Shown: positions 54,234-63,676, counted from the first letter of the stretch. The stretch: DNA of 64,000 nt from JADZAI01 sp964390465 (GCA_964390465.1 CAYMIJ010000011.1:18194-82193), one strand, 5' to 3'. Translations and numbers: made by a program. Notes: a model not told the origin generated them from the letters alone.

Positions 54234-55496
54234 ATGCGCCAGCCCATTCACCCTGAACGGATCTATCTCGACTTCGACGGCTTCTTCGCTTCGGTCGAGC
54301 AGCTCTATGACAAACAACTGCTCGGACGACCTGTCGGCGTCACGCCCTTCGCCGGCACAGACCATACCTGCATCATCGCCTGCTCACGCGAGGCCAAGCA
54401 GCTTGGTGTGCAGAATGTGATGAGCATCGCCGAGGCTCGCAAGCAGTGCCCCGACATGGTGTTCGTGCCGCAGAACCCCGACCGTTATCGCCGGGTGCAC
54501 AATGCCCTGCTTTCAGAAATCTCGCGGGTCATTCCTGTGGATGCCGTCAAGAGCATCGACGAACTGACCTGCAGGCTGGACAAACGCGACCAACCCGACC
54601 CCCTGGATAAAGCCCGCGCGATCAAAGCCGTGATTGCCAAGACGTTCAGTCCTGCAATCACCTGCTCGATGGGCATCGCCGCCAACCGGCTGCTTGCCAA
54701 GATCGCCTGCAAGGCCAGCAAGAAGGTCAGCGGCACGGGTTACGGCAACGGCCTTCTCATCTGGCAGCCTGCCGATATGCCCAGTCCTCTGCTGCCGTTA
54801 CCACTGACTGCCATCCCCGGCATCAGCGGGCGCATGTCGACGCGGCTGTCACTGGCAGGCATTCAAGAGATGGCGGACCTTCTCGCGATCCAGCCCAAAC
54901 ACGCGCGGCGTCTGTGGCACAATGTCAGCGGCGAACGGCTCTGGTATAGTCTGCACGGTTACGATGTGCAGTCGCCACCTTCCAACCGCATCATGTTTGG
55001 GCATGGGCGCGTGCTGCCGCCCGGCCATCGCGGACGCGATGCAGCGCATACGGCATCCCGCCTGCTCATCGTGAAAGCCGCACGGCGGCTGCGCCGTGAG
55101 GGCTATTACACCAGCCATGTCAGCCTTTATCTGGCGATGAAACAGGGCGGCTGGGGCAGCGAAGCCTCGCTGCCTGCGGTCAACGACGACAAGGCCATTC
55201 TGACGGCGCTGGAAAATCTGTGGGCAGAAGCCCCACACATCAAAAGCCCCGAGATCGTGCGCCTGCATGTGACGCTGTCTCACCTGACCCCGGCTGGCGA
55301 GCGGCAGACCGATTGGATCGCCGATGATGATCGGATCCGTCACAAGTGGGAAAAAGTCACCACGGCCATGGATGCACTCAACAGAAAATACAGCCGCACA
55401 CTGACCAGCATCGGGCCATGGGTGCCGCCGCCGGGCGGCTATGCGGGCGGCAAGATCAGCTATACGCGCATCCCGCGCGCCGAGGATTTCTGGTGA
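54234..55496 (+). CDS. SOS-inducible Y-family DNA polymerase
   Basis: Translesion polymerase of 420 residues. Palm motifs are YLDFDGFFASVEQ with D13 (and D15) and KSIDELTCRL with D109-E110, completing the catalytic acid set. Then come CSMGIAANRLLAKIA, IPGISGRMSTRLSLAGI (HhH thumb) and a little-finger region with extra C-terminal residues. It differs from typical DinB: SIDELTCRL replaces SIDEAYLDL, and it is about 65 residues longer. imuA and dnaE2 are absent, so it is not the ImuB cassette. ATG 54234 is chosen because an in-frame TTG at 54207 lies within the promoter. The stop overlaps the next GTG. Confidence 0.87.
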   Translation: MRQPIHPERIYLDFDGFFASVEQLYDKQLLGRPVGVTPFAGTDHTCIIACSREAKQLGVQNVMSIAEARKQCPDMVFVPQNPDRYRRVHNALLSEISRVIPVDAVKSIDELTCRLDKRDQPDPLDKARAIKAVIAKTFSPAITCSMGIAANRLLAKIACKASKKVSGTGYGNGLLIWQPADMPSPLLPLPLTAIPGISGRMSTRLSLAGIQEMADLLAIQPKHARRLWHNVSGERLWYSLHGYDVQSPPSNRIMFGHGRVLPPGHRGRDAAHTASRLLIVKAARRLRREGYYTSHVSLYLAMKQGGWGSEASLPAVNDDKAILTALENLWAEAPHIKSPEIVRLHVTLSHLTPAGERQTDWIADDDRIRHKWEKVTTAMDALNRKYSRTLTSIGPWVPPPGGYAGGKISYTRIPRAEDFW

Positions 55497-55744
55497 ACTG
55501 GAAAACCGCGTTCAAACTCAGGGATCTTGACCCAGACGCTGCCATCGAAGTCACCTGTCGCAAGTGCGGCAAGTCGCGCTACGAACAAGCGCAGATCTTA
55601 TTGAGCCGAAGCGACCTTCGGCACGCTTATCTTGATGAAGTGGAAGACGCGCTGCACTGCCGCGACCGTTTCTGCACAGGCAAAGTCCGGGTCGCGCTGA
55701 TCTATGACCATCTCAACGAAGGCTTCGTGAACGGATTGCCTTAA
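55493..55744 (+). CDS. Four-cysteine zinc-ribbon-like protein coupled to the Y-family polymerase
   Basis: The 83-residue protein starts at GTG 55493, whose last bases form the polymerase stop (GTGA overlap). It begins MNWKTAFKLRDLDPDAAIEV and has CRKC (Cys22, Cys25) and CRDRFC (Cys56, Cys61). That C-x2-C...C-x4-C spacing could bind one zinc ion. The surrounding stretch YEQAQILLSRSDLRHAYLDEVEDAL is helical. No family was recognised. Coupling and shared SOS control suggest it assists the polymerase, by inference. It overlaps the convergent gltX by 4 bases. Confidence 0.75.
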   Translation: MNWKTAFKLRDLDPDAAIEVTCRKCGKSRYEQAQILLSRSDLRHAYLDEVEDALHCRDRFCTGKVRVALIYDHLNEGFVNGLP

Positions 55745-57072
55745 TCCTGGCGAAGGCGCTCCAGAACCGCCGCGCGCCCGATGAAAGGCAGGAGCCGCTT
55801 CATTTCCGGGCCATGATCACGCCCGGTCAGCGCCAGCCTGAGCGGCAGGAACAGGTCTTTGCCCTTCAGGCCCGTCTCGGCACCGATGGCTTTGGTCCAC
55901 GGCCCCCATGTTTCCTGCGTGATCTCGCCCTCTGGCAGAAGGCAGCTGGCAGACATCAGCAGCGCTGACGATCCCGCAGTGCCCGCAACAGGTTGCGAAA
56001 CAACGCGCCACCATTGCGCCGCTTCATCCAGTGCGGTGAGATTGTCGCGCACGGCCAGCCAGAAGTCTTCGCCACCGCCTACACCAAGCCGGTCAAGCTG
56101 TGCGGACACTTCTGAATACGGCGTCAGATGCAGTAGCTTGATGGTGAGCCGTTTCAGGTCTTCGGGGTCCAGCCGCGCTGGGGCATGACCAACCTTTCGG
56201 AAGTCAAACTCAGCGGCGAGTTCAGCCAGCGAACGGCGCGCCTCAAGCGGATCGGAGGTGCCGATCTTGGCGATCAGCGCATTGACCGCCATCGGGTCGA
56301 TACCCTGATCACGCAGATCAGCAATGGAAAGCGATCCAAGACGTTTGGAAAGCGGGCCACCATCGGCATCAAGGATCATCGGGAAATGTGCGAACTGTGG
56401 CACTGGCCCGCCCAGCGCTTCGAAGATTTCAATCTGTGCTGCCGTGTTGACGACGTGATCCTCGCCGCGAATAACATGACTGATGGTCAGATCGATGTCG
56501 TCCACGACGCTGGGCAGCGTATAAAGAAACTGGCCGTCCTCACGGATCAGAACCGGGTCAGACAGGGTCGCCGTGTCGATGGTGACCTCGCCGCGAACGA
56601 GGTCATGCCAACGCACGGGCTGGCAATTCAGGCGGAAGCGCCAGTGCGGACGGCGACCTTCAGCTTCCAGTGCCGCGCGCTGTTCGTCGGTCAGCGCCAG
56701 CGCCGCACGGTCATAGATGGGTGGCTTGCCCAGTGCGCGTTGGCGATTGCGGCGGCGCTCCAGCTCGTCGGGCTTTTCATAGGCAGGATAAAGACGACCT
56801 GATGCTTTCAGCCGTTCGGCCGCCGCGCGATAAAGGTCAAAACGGTCAGACTGGCGCACACAGAGGTCATGCCGCAGGCCCAGCCAGACAAGATCGGTTT
56901 TGATGCCATCAGCAAAGGCTTCGGTTGAGCGCTCGCGGTCTGTGTCATCAAGACGAAGGACGAAGCGACCACCCTGCTTCAGCGCAAAAAGCTGGTTGAT
57001 GACTGCCGCGCGGATATTGCCGACATGCAGACGCCCGGTTGGCGATGGCGCAAAACGAACAGTGACAGACAT
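55741..57072 (-). CDS. gltX: Glutamyl-tRNA synthetase
   Basis: Class I synthetase for tRNA-Glu (and often tRNA-Gln in alphaproteobacteria). The 443-residue protein starts VTVRFAPSPTGRLHVGN (HIGH motif as HVGN). It has LRLDDTDRERS, the substrate region HVIRGEDHVVNT, KMSKS as GGPLSKRLGSLSIADL and a helical C-terminal anticodon domain. The LSKRLGSLS form and length are those of the alphaproteobacterial GltX type that usually coexists with a second copy. ATG 57072 has a weak ribosome site. Confidence 0.95.
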   Translation of the reverse strand: MSVTVRFAPSPTGRLHVGNIRAAVINQLFALKQGGRFVLRLDDTDRERSTEAFADGIKTDLVWLGLRHDLCVRQSDRFDLYRAAAERLKASGRLYPAYEKPDELERRRNRQRALGKPPIYDRAALALTDEQRAALEAEGRRPHWRFRLNCQPVRWHDLVRGEVTIDTATLSDPVLIREDGQFLYTLPSVVDDIDLTISHVIRGEDHVVNTAAQIEIFEALGGPVPQFAHFPMILDADGGPLSKRLGSLSIADLRDQGIDPMAVNALIAKIGTSDPLEARRSLAELAAEFDFRKVGHAPARLDPEDLKRLTIKLLHLTPYSEVSAQLDRLGVGGGEDFWLAVRDNLTALDEAAQWWRVVSQPVAGTAGSSALLMSASCLLPEGEITQETWGPWTKAIGAETGLKGKDLFLPLRLALTGRDHGPEMKRLLPFIGRAAVLERLRQD

Positions 57073-57135
57073 GCCGCATCACATAAGCGAGCCCGATTCA
57101 ATCCACCAGCAAATCCTCGCAGGCGAAGGGTGTGC

Positions 57136-58131
57136 TCAGGCCGCCATAATTTCGTTATAGGCGGCCGGGCTGTTGGCGGCAGTCAGGACCGACAGGACGG
57201 TCGATAGCGCCAGCCTGCCATCGGCACCGCTGACCAGAGGCGTTGCCCCCGTGCGTACGCAACGCACAAAGTCACCAACTGCATAACCAAGTGGGTCAGA
57301 CGCGACGATACCGGACTGCGCACCAAAGTCGAGGTTCAATGGCTCAGCGGTTGTATTTTCAAATGTGCGGTTCACGAAGTCGATGAATATTTCACCATCC
57401 GGATATACCAGCTTCATGAAACGCCGCCGCTCATCAGCAATGCGACTGGCAAACAGGCTGACCGTGCAACCATTTTCCATACACAATTCGGCACTGACTT
57501 CATCGCCAAACGATCCTGGCCGTGCCCGCGCTGAAGCCTTCACGACGTCTGCCTTTCCTCCTGCAATCTGATGCACGAGATCGACATCATGGACCATAAG
57601 ATCAAGCGCGACATTCACATCGGTGCCGCGCCCGCTCCATGGGCCAGCGCGATGGCACTCAATATGGAGCGGGACTGCCTTACGATTCAGCAATCCCATC
57701 TCACGAAAGACAAACCGCTCCTGATGGCCGATCTGCAGGATGGAACCATTGATGGCAGCCGCAGCGAGAATACGATCTGCATCGTTCAGCGTGACCGCCA
57801 CTGGCTTTTCGACATAGGCGTGAACGCCCTCCTCCAGCAGCCTGACCACTGCGGCGGCATGTCCCACGGCGGGCGTCGCCACCGTGACCATGTCGATTTC
57901 GCCATAAAGCCCGTAGGTGTCGACATAGGGCTTGCAGCCGAACTCCCTTGCAGCGGCGGCGGCGGCCTGTTGGGAGCGGTCGACAATGCCCACCAGTTCA
58001 ACACCCGGCTGGGCCTTATATTTTGCGGCATGAAACCGGCCAAACACGCCCGCCCCGATAACGGCGGCACGCAACACGCGATCAGGATTGGCTGAAGTTT
58101 TCATGCGACGCGGAAGGCGATGAATTGGCAT
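57136..58131 (-). CDS. Gfo/Idh/MocA-family oxidoreductase
   Basis: NAD(P)-dependent oxidoreductase of about 331 residues. It has Rossmann motif AAVIGAGVFGRFHAAKY, EKPVAVTLNDADR (catalytic Lys in the EKP motif), a DLMVHDVDLVHQI C-terminal catalytic helix and YPDGEIFIDFVNRTFEN strands. Substrate is unknown, probably a sugar or cyclitol. It is not close in sequence to the similar enzyme at 18.7 kb. Starts at 58131, 58104 or TTG 58149 are all possible; none has a strong ribosome site. It lies 64 bases before gltX on the same strand. Confidence 0.82.
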   Translation of the reverse strand: MPIHRLPRRMKTSANPDRVLRAAVIGAGVFGRFHAAKYKAQPGVELVGIVDRSQQAAAAAAREFGCKPYVDTYGLYGEIDMVTVATPAVGHAAAVVRLLEEGVHAYVEKPVAVTLNDADRILAAAAINGSILQIGHQERFVFREMGLLNRKAVPLHIECHRAGPWSGRGTDVNVALDLMVHDVDLVHQIAGGKADVVKASARARPGSFGDEVSAELCMENGCTVSLFASRIADERRRFMKLVYPDGEIFIDFVNRTFENTTAEPLNLDFGAQSGIVASDPLGYAVGDFVRCVRTGATPLVSGADGRLALSTVLSVLTAANSPAAYNEIMAA

Positions 58132-58229
58132 GGCAGCGACATCATCCAAGAGCCGCCTGACCGTCCATCAAAGTTTTGTTTCAAATCCGACATCATATTG
58201 AAAATGCTGATATATTCCGAACCATCAAG

Positions 58230-59438
58230 TTAAAACGGATCTGCATCCAGCCCGAACATGCGCTTGTGTTCGATCAACGCAAAACGGTCTGTCATGCCCG
58301 CAATATAATCTGAAATAACACGCGCGACCGGGCCTGTTGGCTGGCCAGCGGCCTGTATGCGCCATTCATCAGGAAGTGTGCGTGGGTCGTTCATGAACGC
58401 CTCGAACAGATCATGCACGACACGGTGCGCTTTTGCAGTCATACGCACCACGCGCCAATGGCGGTACATGCGCTGAAACAGAAAGGCCTTAAGTGATTTC
58501 AGCGCCGCACTGCAGGGTTCTGAAAACGCCGCCAGAGGCGCACCCAAGGCTCTGACTCCGGCGACCGATGAGACACCGATCTGCGTCGCATGGGTACCCG
58601 TTTCGTCAATCAGGTCGCGGATCATGAAGCCGATCAGATCACGGATCGCTTCATGGGCCTGACGTGCGCGATCAACGCCGGGGTATTTTTCTTCCACCCG
58701 CCGGAAAATGTCTCCAACCAGCGGCAGCGCCATAAGATCATCGACGGAAAAGAGCCCGGCCCGCAACCCATCATCGATATCGTGATTGTTGTAAGCGATA
58801 TCGTCGCTGAGCGCAGCAACCTGCGCTTCCGGCCCAGCATAAGTCTCAAGCTCCAGATCGTGGATGGCGTTGTATTCGGCCATGGCTTCCGGCAGTGGGC
58901 CTGCATCACTGGCGCGCGGCAGAAGCGGCCCATTGTGCTTGGCGATACCCTCCAGAGTTTCCCAGGTGAGGTTCAGCCCATCAAAGGCCGGGTAGCGGGC
59001 TTCAAGCTTTGTCACCAACCGGATTGCATGGGCATTGTGATCAAACCCGCCATGCGGTGCCATGCACTCCGCCAATGCGTCCTCGCCCGCATGTCCAAAA
59101 CAGGTATGACCAAGGTCATGTGCCAGTGCGAGCGCCTCGGCGAGGTCCTCATCCAGCCCCAGCACCCGCGAAATGGACCGGGCAATCTGCGCCACCTCAA
59201 GCGAATGGGTCAGGCGCGTACGATAATAGTCGCCCTCGTGATAGACGAAGACCTGCGTCTTGTGTTTCAGCCGCCGGAATGCGCCGGAATGGATGATACG
59301 GTCACGGTCGCGCTGAAAGGCGGTGCGTGTGGCGCTTTCGGGCTCGGCATAGAGCCTGCCTTTTGTCTCTGTCGCGCGTGTCGCGAACGGCGCCATGCCA
59401 TCGGCAGTCGTGAACCGGGTGACAGAAGGACGCGCCAT
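58230..59438 (-). CDS. dgt: Deoxyguanosinetriphosphate triphosphohydrolase-like protein
   Basis: HD-domain enzyme that cleaves dNTPs to nucleoside and triphosphate. The 402-residue protein starts MARPSVTRFTTADGMAPFATRATETKGR. It has RDRDRIIHSGAFRRLKHKTQVF, RLTHSLEVAQIARSI (first His of the HD site), ALAHDLGHTCFGHAGEDAL (the His-Asp pair) and ALSDDIAYNNHDIDDG (last metal Asp). ATG 59438 has GGAG 8 bases upstream and fits the family N-terminus, although the frame opens 58 codons earlier. It is divergent from erpA, 80 bases away. Confidence 0.93.
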   Translation of the reverse strand: MARPSVTRFTTADGMAPFATRATETKGRLYAEPESATRTAFQRDRDRIIHSGAFRRLKHKTQVFVYHEGDYYRTRLTHSLEVAQIARSISRVLGLDEDLAEALALAHDLGHTCFGHAGEDALAECMAPHGGFDHNAHAIRLVTKLEARYPAFDGLNLTWETLEGIAKHNGPLLPRASDAGPLPEAMAEYNAIHDLELETYAGPEAQVAALSDDIAYNNHDIDDGLRAGLFSVDDLMALPLVGDIFRRVEEKYPGVDRARQAHEAIRDLIGFMIRDLIDETGTHATQIGVSSVAGVRALGAPLAAFSEPCSAALKSLKAFLFQRMYRHWRVVRMTAKAHRVVHDLFEAFMNDPRTLPDEWRIQAAGQPTGPVARVISDYIAGMTDRFALIEHKRMFGLDADPF

Positions 59439-59518
59439 CCAAAAGCTCCGTTTGAAATTGGGCCGTGAAAGCCCCACAATAGGCTTGTGAATGAAATAAA
59501 CCTGAAACGTCAAACCCC

Positions 59519-59863
59519 ATGACGGCATCCGCCGATACACTGCCCGTCTCCATGACCGACAGCGCTGCCCGCCGGATTGGCGACATTCTGGCGGCTGAAG
59601 CACCGGGAACAATGCTGCGGGTCGCCGTAAATGGCGGAGGCTGCCAGGGTTTTTCGTATGACTACAGCTTTACCACTGAGCCGTCACAGGACGACATGCT
59701 CATCCAGAAGGGCACGGCATCCGTGGTGATCGACCCGGTTTCTGCCGACTATCTCAGAGATTCCGTCATTGACTGGGTCGATGCATTGATCGGTGCGTCA
59801 TTCCAGATCCGAAATCCCAACGCGAAATCCTCGTGCGGGTGCGGCACGTCATTCTCACTCTGA
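59519..59863 (+). CDS. erpA: Iron-sulfur cluster insertion protein ErpA-like (A-type carrier)
   Basis: A-type scaffold carrying [2Fe-2S] or [4Fe-4S] clusters to target proteins. The 114-residue protein has the three conserved cysteines: C42 in NGGGCQGFSYDY and C106/C108 in SSCGCGTSFSL at the C-terminus. Length matches ErpA (114). The dgt-erpA-xthA arrangement is common in alphaproteobacteria. It stops 7 bases before xthA, so the two share a transcript, while dgt diverges. Confidence 0.94.
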   Translation: MTASADTLPVSMTDSAARRIGDILAAEAPGTMLRVAVNGGGCQGFSYDYSFTTEPSQDDMLIQKGTASVVIDPVSADYLRDSVIDWVDALIGASFQIRNPNAKSSCGCGTSFSL

Positions 59864-59870
59864 GCCGCCC

Positions 59871-60653
59871 ATGAAAATCGCCACATGGAACGTCAATTCT
59901 GTGAAAGCTCGGATCGAGCCGGTGCTGGCGTGGTTGAAGCAGGCTGACCCTGACATTGTCGGTTTTCAGGAAATCAAATGCGTGGACGAGAACTTCCCGC
60001 ACTTTGAGTTTGAAGCCCTTGGCTATGGTGTCGAAACGTTCGGACAGAAAAGCTATAATGGTGTGGCGCTCCTCTCCAGGCATCGCATTGAAGATGTCAC
60101 GCGAGGCCTGCCCGGTTTTGAGGACGAGCAATCACGCTATATCGAGGCCGTCATCGCGCCCAAAGATCAGGCTGCCTTGCGTGTTGTGTGCCTCTATCTG
60201 CCCAACGGGAACCCGGCCCCCGGCCCCAAGTATGATTACAAGTTGCGCTGGATGGCCGCCCTGCAGGATCGGCTGCGCGTCCTCCTGAGGCAGGAAGAAC
60301 GCCTAGTCGTCATGGGCGACTATAACGTGATCCCGCAGGACGAAGACTGTTACAACCCTGCAGCATGGACCGCAGATGCGCTGTTCCTGCCTGAAACGCG
60401 CGCCGCCTATCGCCGCATTGAAACACTGGGTCTCACGGATGCCGTGCGCGCCTGCAACGTCCTGCCGCATCAGTTTACATTCTGGGATTATCAGGCTGGG
60501 GCCTGGCCAAAGAATAACGGCATCCGCATCGATCACATGCTGCTGTCGCCACAAGCCGCCGATGACCTGCGCGAAGCCGGGATCGACCGTCATGTGCGTG
60601 GCTGGGACAAGGCATCGGATCATGTGCCCGTGTGGTGCAGACTGGCGGCGTGA
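59871..60653 (+). CDS. xthA: Exonuclease III (AP endonuclease)
   Basis: Repairs abasic sites and 3'-blocked ends. The 260-residue protein begins MKIATWNVNSVKARIEPVLAWL, has the catalytic Glu in VGFQEIKCVDENFP, VCLYLPNGN, GDYNVIPQDEDCYNP (Asp-Asn pair) and RIDHMLLSP with ASDHVPVWC (Asp-His pair). Length is close to E. coli XthA (268). The frame extends 26 codons upstream, inside erpA, but ATG 59871 gives the family start. Confidence 0.96.
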   Translation: MKIATWNVNSVKARIEPVLAWLKQADPDIVGFQEIKCVDENFPHFEFEALGYGVETFGQKSYNGVALLSRHRIEDVTRGLPGFEDEQSRYIEAVIAPKDQAALRVVCLYLPNGNPAPGPKYDYKLRWMAALQDRLRVLLRQEERLVVMGDYNVIPQDEDCYNPAAWTADALFLPETRAAYRRIETLGLTDAVRACNVLPHQFTFWDYQAGAWPKNNGIRIDHMLLSPQAADDLREAGIDRHVRGWDKASDHVPVWCRLAA

Positions 60654-60657
60654 AAAA

Positions 60658-62016
60658 TCAGGCCGCCGGACGGTGAATCCAGTCTGGCAACCAGTCGCCA
60701 TGTGCCGTGACAAGATCATCGACCAGTGACCAGATCTGATCGAGATCGAGTTCCGCTGCCGTATGCGGGTCCATCATCGCAGCATGATAGATATGCTCGC
60801 GACGTTCCTCCATCAGTGCTGCAACCGTCAGCTCCTGCACGTTGATGTTGGTGCGCATAAGAGCAGTGAGTTGCACGGGCATATCGCCGATCCTTGTGGG
60901 CTGAATCCCGCTTGCATTCACAAGGCACGGCACCTCAACAGCGCAATTCGCAGGCAGCGATGCGATCAGCCCGTCATTGCGGACATTCCCATAGATGACA
61001 CCGGGTTTTCCTGTGACAACAGCGTTGATGATCGCCGATGCATATTCATGGCTCGGCTTCACCTCAACTTCCGCTTCAGCTTTCAGTTTTTCGGCTTCGT
61101 CATTCCAGCGGGTGATCTGCTCCACACAGCGCTTGGGATACTCATCCAGCGGGATGCCGAAGCGCGCGATCAGGTCCTCGCGGCCTTCCTTTATGAACCA
61201 GGGCACATATTCGGCGAAATGTTCCGAGCTTTCGGTGACGAAATAGCCAAGCCGCGTCATCATCTCGTAACGCACTTTGTTGACCTGACGCGGGTTCCAA
61301 TGGCTCGGCTTCGGTGCCCTGCCCTCGCGATAGGCGCTGAGCAGATCAGGATAAAGGTTCCTGTAGCTTCCATCCGGCAGGCGTTGCTCAAACTCCAGAA
61401 AGAACGCCATATGATTGATGCCCGCCGCGCGATAGCGGATGTCGCGATAGGGAATCTCAAGATCGAGACTGAGTTCATAGGCGGTGCCCTGAACCGAATG
61501 GCAAAGGCCAACCTGCCTGATCTGCGGATACTTCGCAGCAATGGCCCATGTGTTGATGGCCATTGGGTTGACGTATTGCAGCATGATGGCGCGCGGGCAC
61601 ACATCCAGCATGTCTTCGCAGATGCGCCAGAGATGCGGCACGGTGCGTAGACCTCGCATGATGCCACCAACGCCCAGCGTATCGGCGATGGTCTGGCGCA
61701 GACCATATGTCTTGGGCACCTCGAAATCGGTCACGGTGCAAGGCTCATAACCGCCGATCTGGAAACACACGACGACGAAATCTGCGCCTTCCAATGCTTT
61801 GCGCTGATCGGTGAAGCTTTCAATGACGGCAGGCGCTTTCAACGAGTGCACCATGGTGCGGGCGAGCGTGACGCTTTCTTCAAGTCGACCTGCGTCGATA
61901 TCCATCAGCGCAAAGCGACTGCCCGTCAGGGCAGGACGCAGAAGAATGTCGCCCACGATGTTACGCATGAACACCGTGGATCCAGCGCCTATGATGGCGA
62001 TCTTCGGACCTGACAT
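60658..62016 (-). CDS. GH4-family glycosidase (alpha-galactosidase/MelA-like)
   Basis: NAD- and Mn-dependent glycosidase acting by a redox-elimination mechanism. The 452-residue protein opens GPKIAIIGAGSTVFMRNIVGDIL (Rossmann/NAD), has the metal-binding Cys in GLCHSVQGTAYEL and His in AAGINHMAFFLEFE, and NPMAINTWA, all MelA-like. Substrate may be an alpha-galactoside or another hexoside, cytoplasmic. ATG 62016 is chosen over an ATG 51 bases upstream because GGGGAGA lies just before it and the Rossmann start fits. It is convergent with xthA (4-base gap) and 57 bases downstream of the monooxygenase gene. Confidence 0.87.
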   Translation of the reverse strand: MSGPKIAIIGAGSTVFMRNIVGDILLRPALTGSRFALMDIDAGRLEESVTLARTMVHSLKAPAVIESFTDQRKALEGADFVVVCFQIGGYEPCTVTDFEVPKTYGLRQTIADTLGVGGIMRGLRTVPHLWRICEDMLDVCPRAIMLQYVNPMAINTWAIAAKYPQIRQVGLCHSVQGTAYELSLDLEIPYRDIRYRAAGINHMAFFLEFEQRLPDGSYRNLYPDLLSAYREGRAPKPSHWNPRQVNKVRYEMMTRLGYFVTESSEHFAEYVPWFIKEGREDLIARFGIPLDEYPKRCVEQITRWNDEAEKLKAEAEVEVKPSHEYASAIINAVVTGKPGVIYGNVRNDGLIASLPANCAVEVPCLVNASGIQPTRIGDMPVQLTALMRTNINVQELTVAALMEERREHIYHAAMMDPHTAAELDLDQIWSLVDDLVTAHGDWLPDWIHRPAA

Positions 62017-62073
62017 GACCGTCTCCCCTGCCTCTCGCACAATGCGAAGCTGCAGGGGAAATGGCAATCGGCG

Positions 62074-63579
62074 TCAGCGGTACTTGAAGGCCGCGTCGTC
62101 GAGATTGATCTTCGGGAACTCGTCCTTCTCGCGCCAGTAGTCCTGACTGTGCTGCCAGTCGCGCTTATCGCCCCGTTTGGGCAGAAGATGCATCGAGCGC
62201 ATCAGGTAGCCGGGGTTGAAATCCTGCTCGTCGCCCCAAGGCAGGATTTTCATGTCCTTATCTTCAGGACGCAGAGCCACCTCGATCTGCTTTGCGCCCT
62301 TGGCATCCATATGCTTCAGCAGACGGCAGACGAAATCGCCCAACAGATCAGCGCGCAACGTCCAGCTCGCGCGGAAATAGCCGAATACCCATGCCATGTT
62401 GGGCACGCCGGTGAACATCATGCCGCGATACGTCACCGTATCGGCAAAGTTCAGGGGCTTGCCGTCGATCGCGAAAGCGATGTCGCCAAGGATGCACAGA
62501 TTGAAACCGGTCGCCGTGACGATCACATCGGCTTCCAGTTCCTTGCCGGATTTCAGCTTGATGCCCTTTGCGGTAAAGTGGTCGATCTCATCCGTCACCA
62601 CATCCGCCTTGCCCGCGCTGATGCCCGCGAAGATGTCACCATCCGGAACGAAGGCGATGCGCTGACGCCAAGGACGGTAGTGCGGCGTGAAATGTTGAGC
62701 GACATCATAGCCTTGGGGCAAAAGCGAGGTCACCGCAGCCAATAGCTCGCTTTTTACGGCTTCGGACTCATCGCGCGCCCTGCGGGTGAATTCTTCCTGA
62801 TCGTACAGGATCTTACGGCGGGTAATCTCGTGGATCCATGCTTCATCGACCTGAAGCACGCGCAACTGATCAGCCAGCTCATTCGCGTTGCGGCCGGGGA
62901 TGAAATAGGTCGGTGAGCGTTGCAGCATGGTGACATGCTTACATTCACCGGCAATCGCCGGGATGACGGTCGCTGCCGTCGCGCCGGAGCCGATCACCAC
63001 CACGCACTTGTCTTTCAGATCGGCGTCTTCCGGCCATGTCTGGGGATGGATGATCCGTCCCTTGAAGTCAGCCATGCCGGGCCATTCGGGCGTGTAACCC
63101 TCGGAATGGCGATAATAGCCCTGACACATCCACAGGAAGTTCGCGGTGAAGCGCAGGTCTTCATTGGTGTCGGTGCGCACAGCCTCGACCGTCCACAGCT
63201 TGTCCTTGCTGGACCATTCCGCCGAAACGATGCGGTGCTGATAGCGGATATGCTTGTCGAGGCCGTTTTCAGTGATGACCTCGCCCATATATTTCAGGAT
63301 TTCTTCTGACGTCGCGATGGGTGCGCCGGTCCACGGCTTGAAGCGATAGCCGAACGTATAAAGGTCGCTGTCCGAACGGATGCCGGGATAACGGTGCATC
63401 CACCACGTGCCGCCAAAACTTTCATAGCTTTCCAGCACGACGAAACTTTTGCCGGGGCATTGCTGTTGCAGGTGATAGGCCCCGCCAACGCCGGATATGC
63501 CGGCACCCACAATCAGCACATCAAAATGTTCAGGCTTGCCCTGCTGGGTGGGGCGCGATGCGGCGGCGGTCTGGGACAT
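62074..63579 (-). CDS. Baeyer-Villiger-type flavin monooxygenase
   Basis: FAD- and NADPH-dependent monooxygenase of 501 residues. FAD motif GAGISG (25-30) and a second Rossmann GSGATA (197-202) flank the fingerprint FKGRIIHPQTW (172-182), which matches FxGxxxHxxxW of Baeyer-Villiger enzymes. GGTWWMHRYPGIRSDSDLYTF follows the first site. Substrate (ketone, amine or aldehyde) is unknown. ATG 63579 precedes the signature by the normal length. An FNR-like box lies 84 bases upstream, and it is divergent from ilvD. Confidence 0.9.
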   Translation of the reverse strand: MSQTAAASRPTQQGKPEHFDVLIVGAGISGVGGAYHLQQQCPGKSFVVLESYESFGGTWWMHRYPGIRSDSDLYTFGYRFKPWTGAPIATSEEILKYMGEVITENGLDKHIRYQHRIVSAEWSSKDKLWTVEAVRTDTNEDLRFTANFLWMCQGYYRHSEGYTPEWPGMADFKGRIIHPQTWPEDADLKDKCVVVIGSGATAATVIPAIAGECKHVTMLQRSPTYFIPGRNANELADQLRVLQVDEAWIHEITRRKILYDQEEFTRRARDESEAVKSELLAAVTSLLPQGYDVAQHFTPHYRPWRQRIAFVPDGDIFAGISAGKADVVTDEIDHFTAKGIKLKSGKELEADVIVTATGFNLCILGDIAFAIDGKPLNFADTVTYRGMMFTGVPNMAWVFGYFRASWTLRADLLGDFVCRLLKHMDAKGAKQIEVALRPEDKDMKILPWGDEQDFNPGYLMRSMHLLPKRGDKRDWQHSQDYWREKDEFPKINLDDAAFKYR

Positions 63580-63662
63580 AGGCTGTTTCCTCCGTGCGGC
63601 GCATCTTCACGCGCGCCATCAATTTCGATTGGGCCAGACTATGGCATGACGAGCAAGCGGCT

Positions 63663-63676
63663 TTGACTGAAATCAA
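63663..63676. promoter_or_regulatory. FNR/Crp-like box between monooxygenase and ilvD
   Basis: TTGACTGAAATCAA matches TTGAY-N4-ATCAA with one change from the FNR/FixK consensus. On the - strand a CATAGT element at 63643-63638 would put the box at about -39 for the monooxygenase. On the + strand no -10 fits for ilvD. The match is good, but a 9-base motif of this kind arises by chance, so confidence is modest. Confidence 0.35.
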
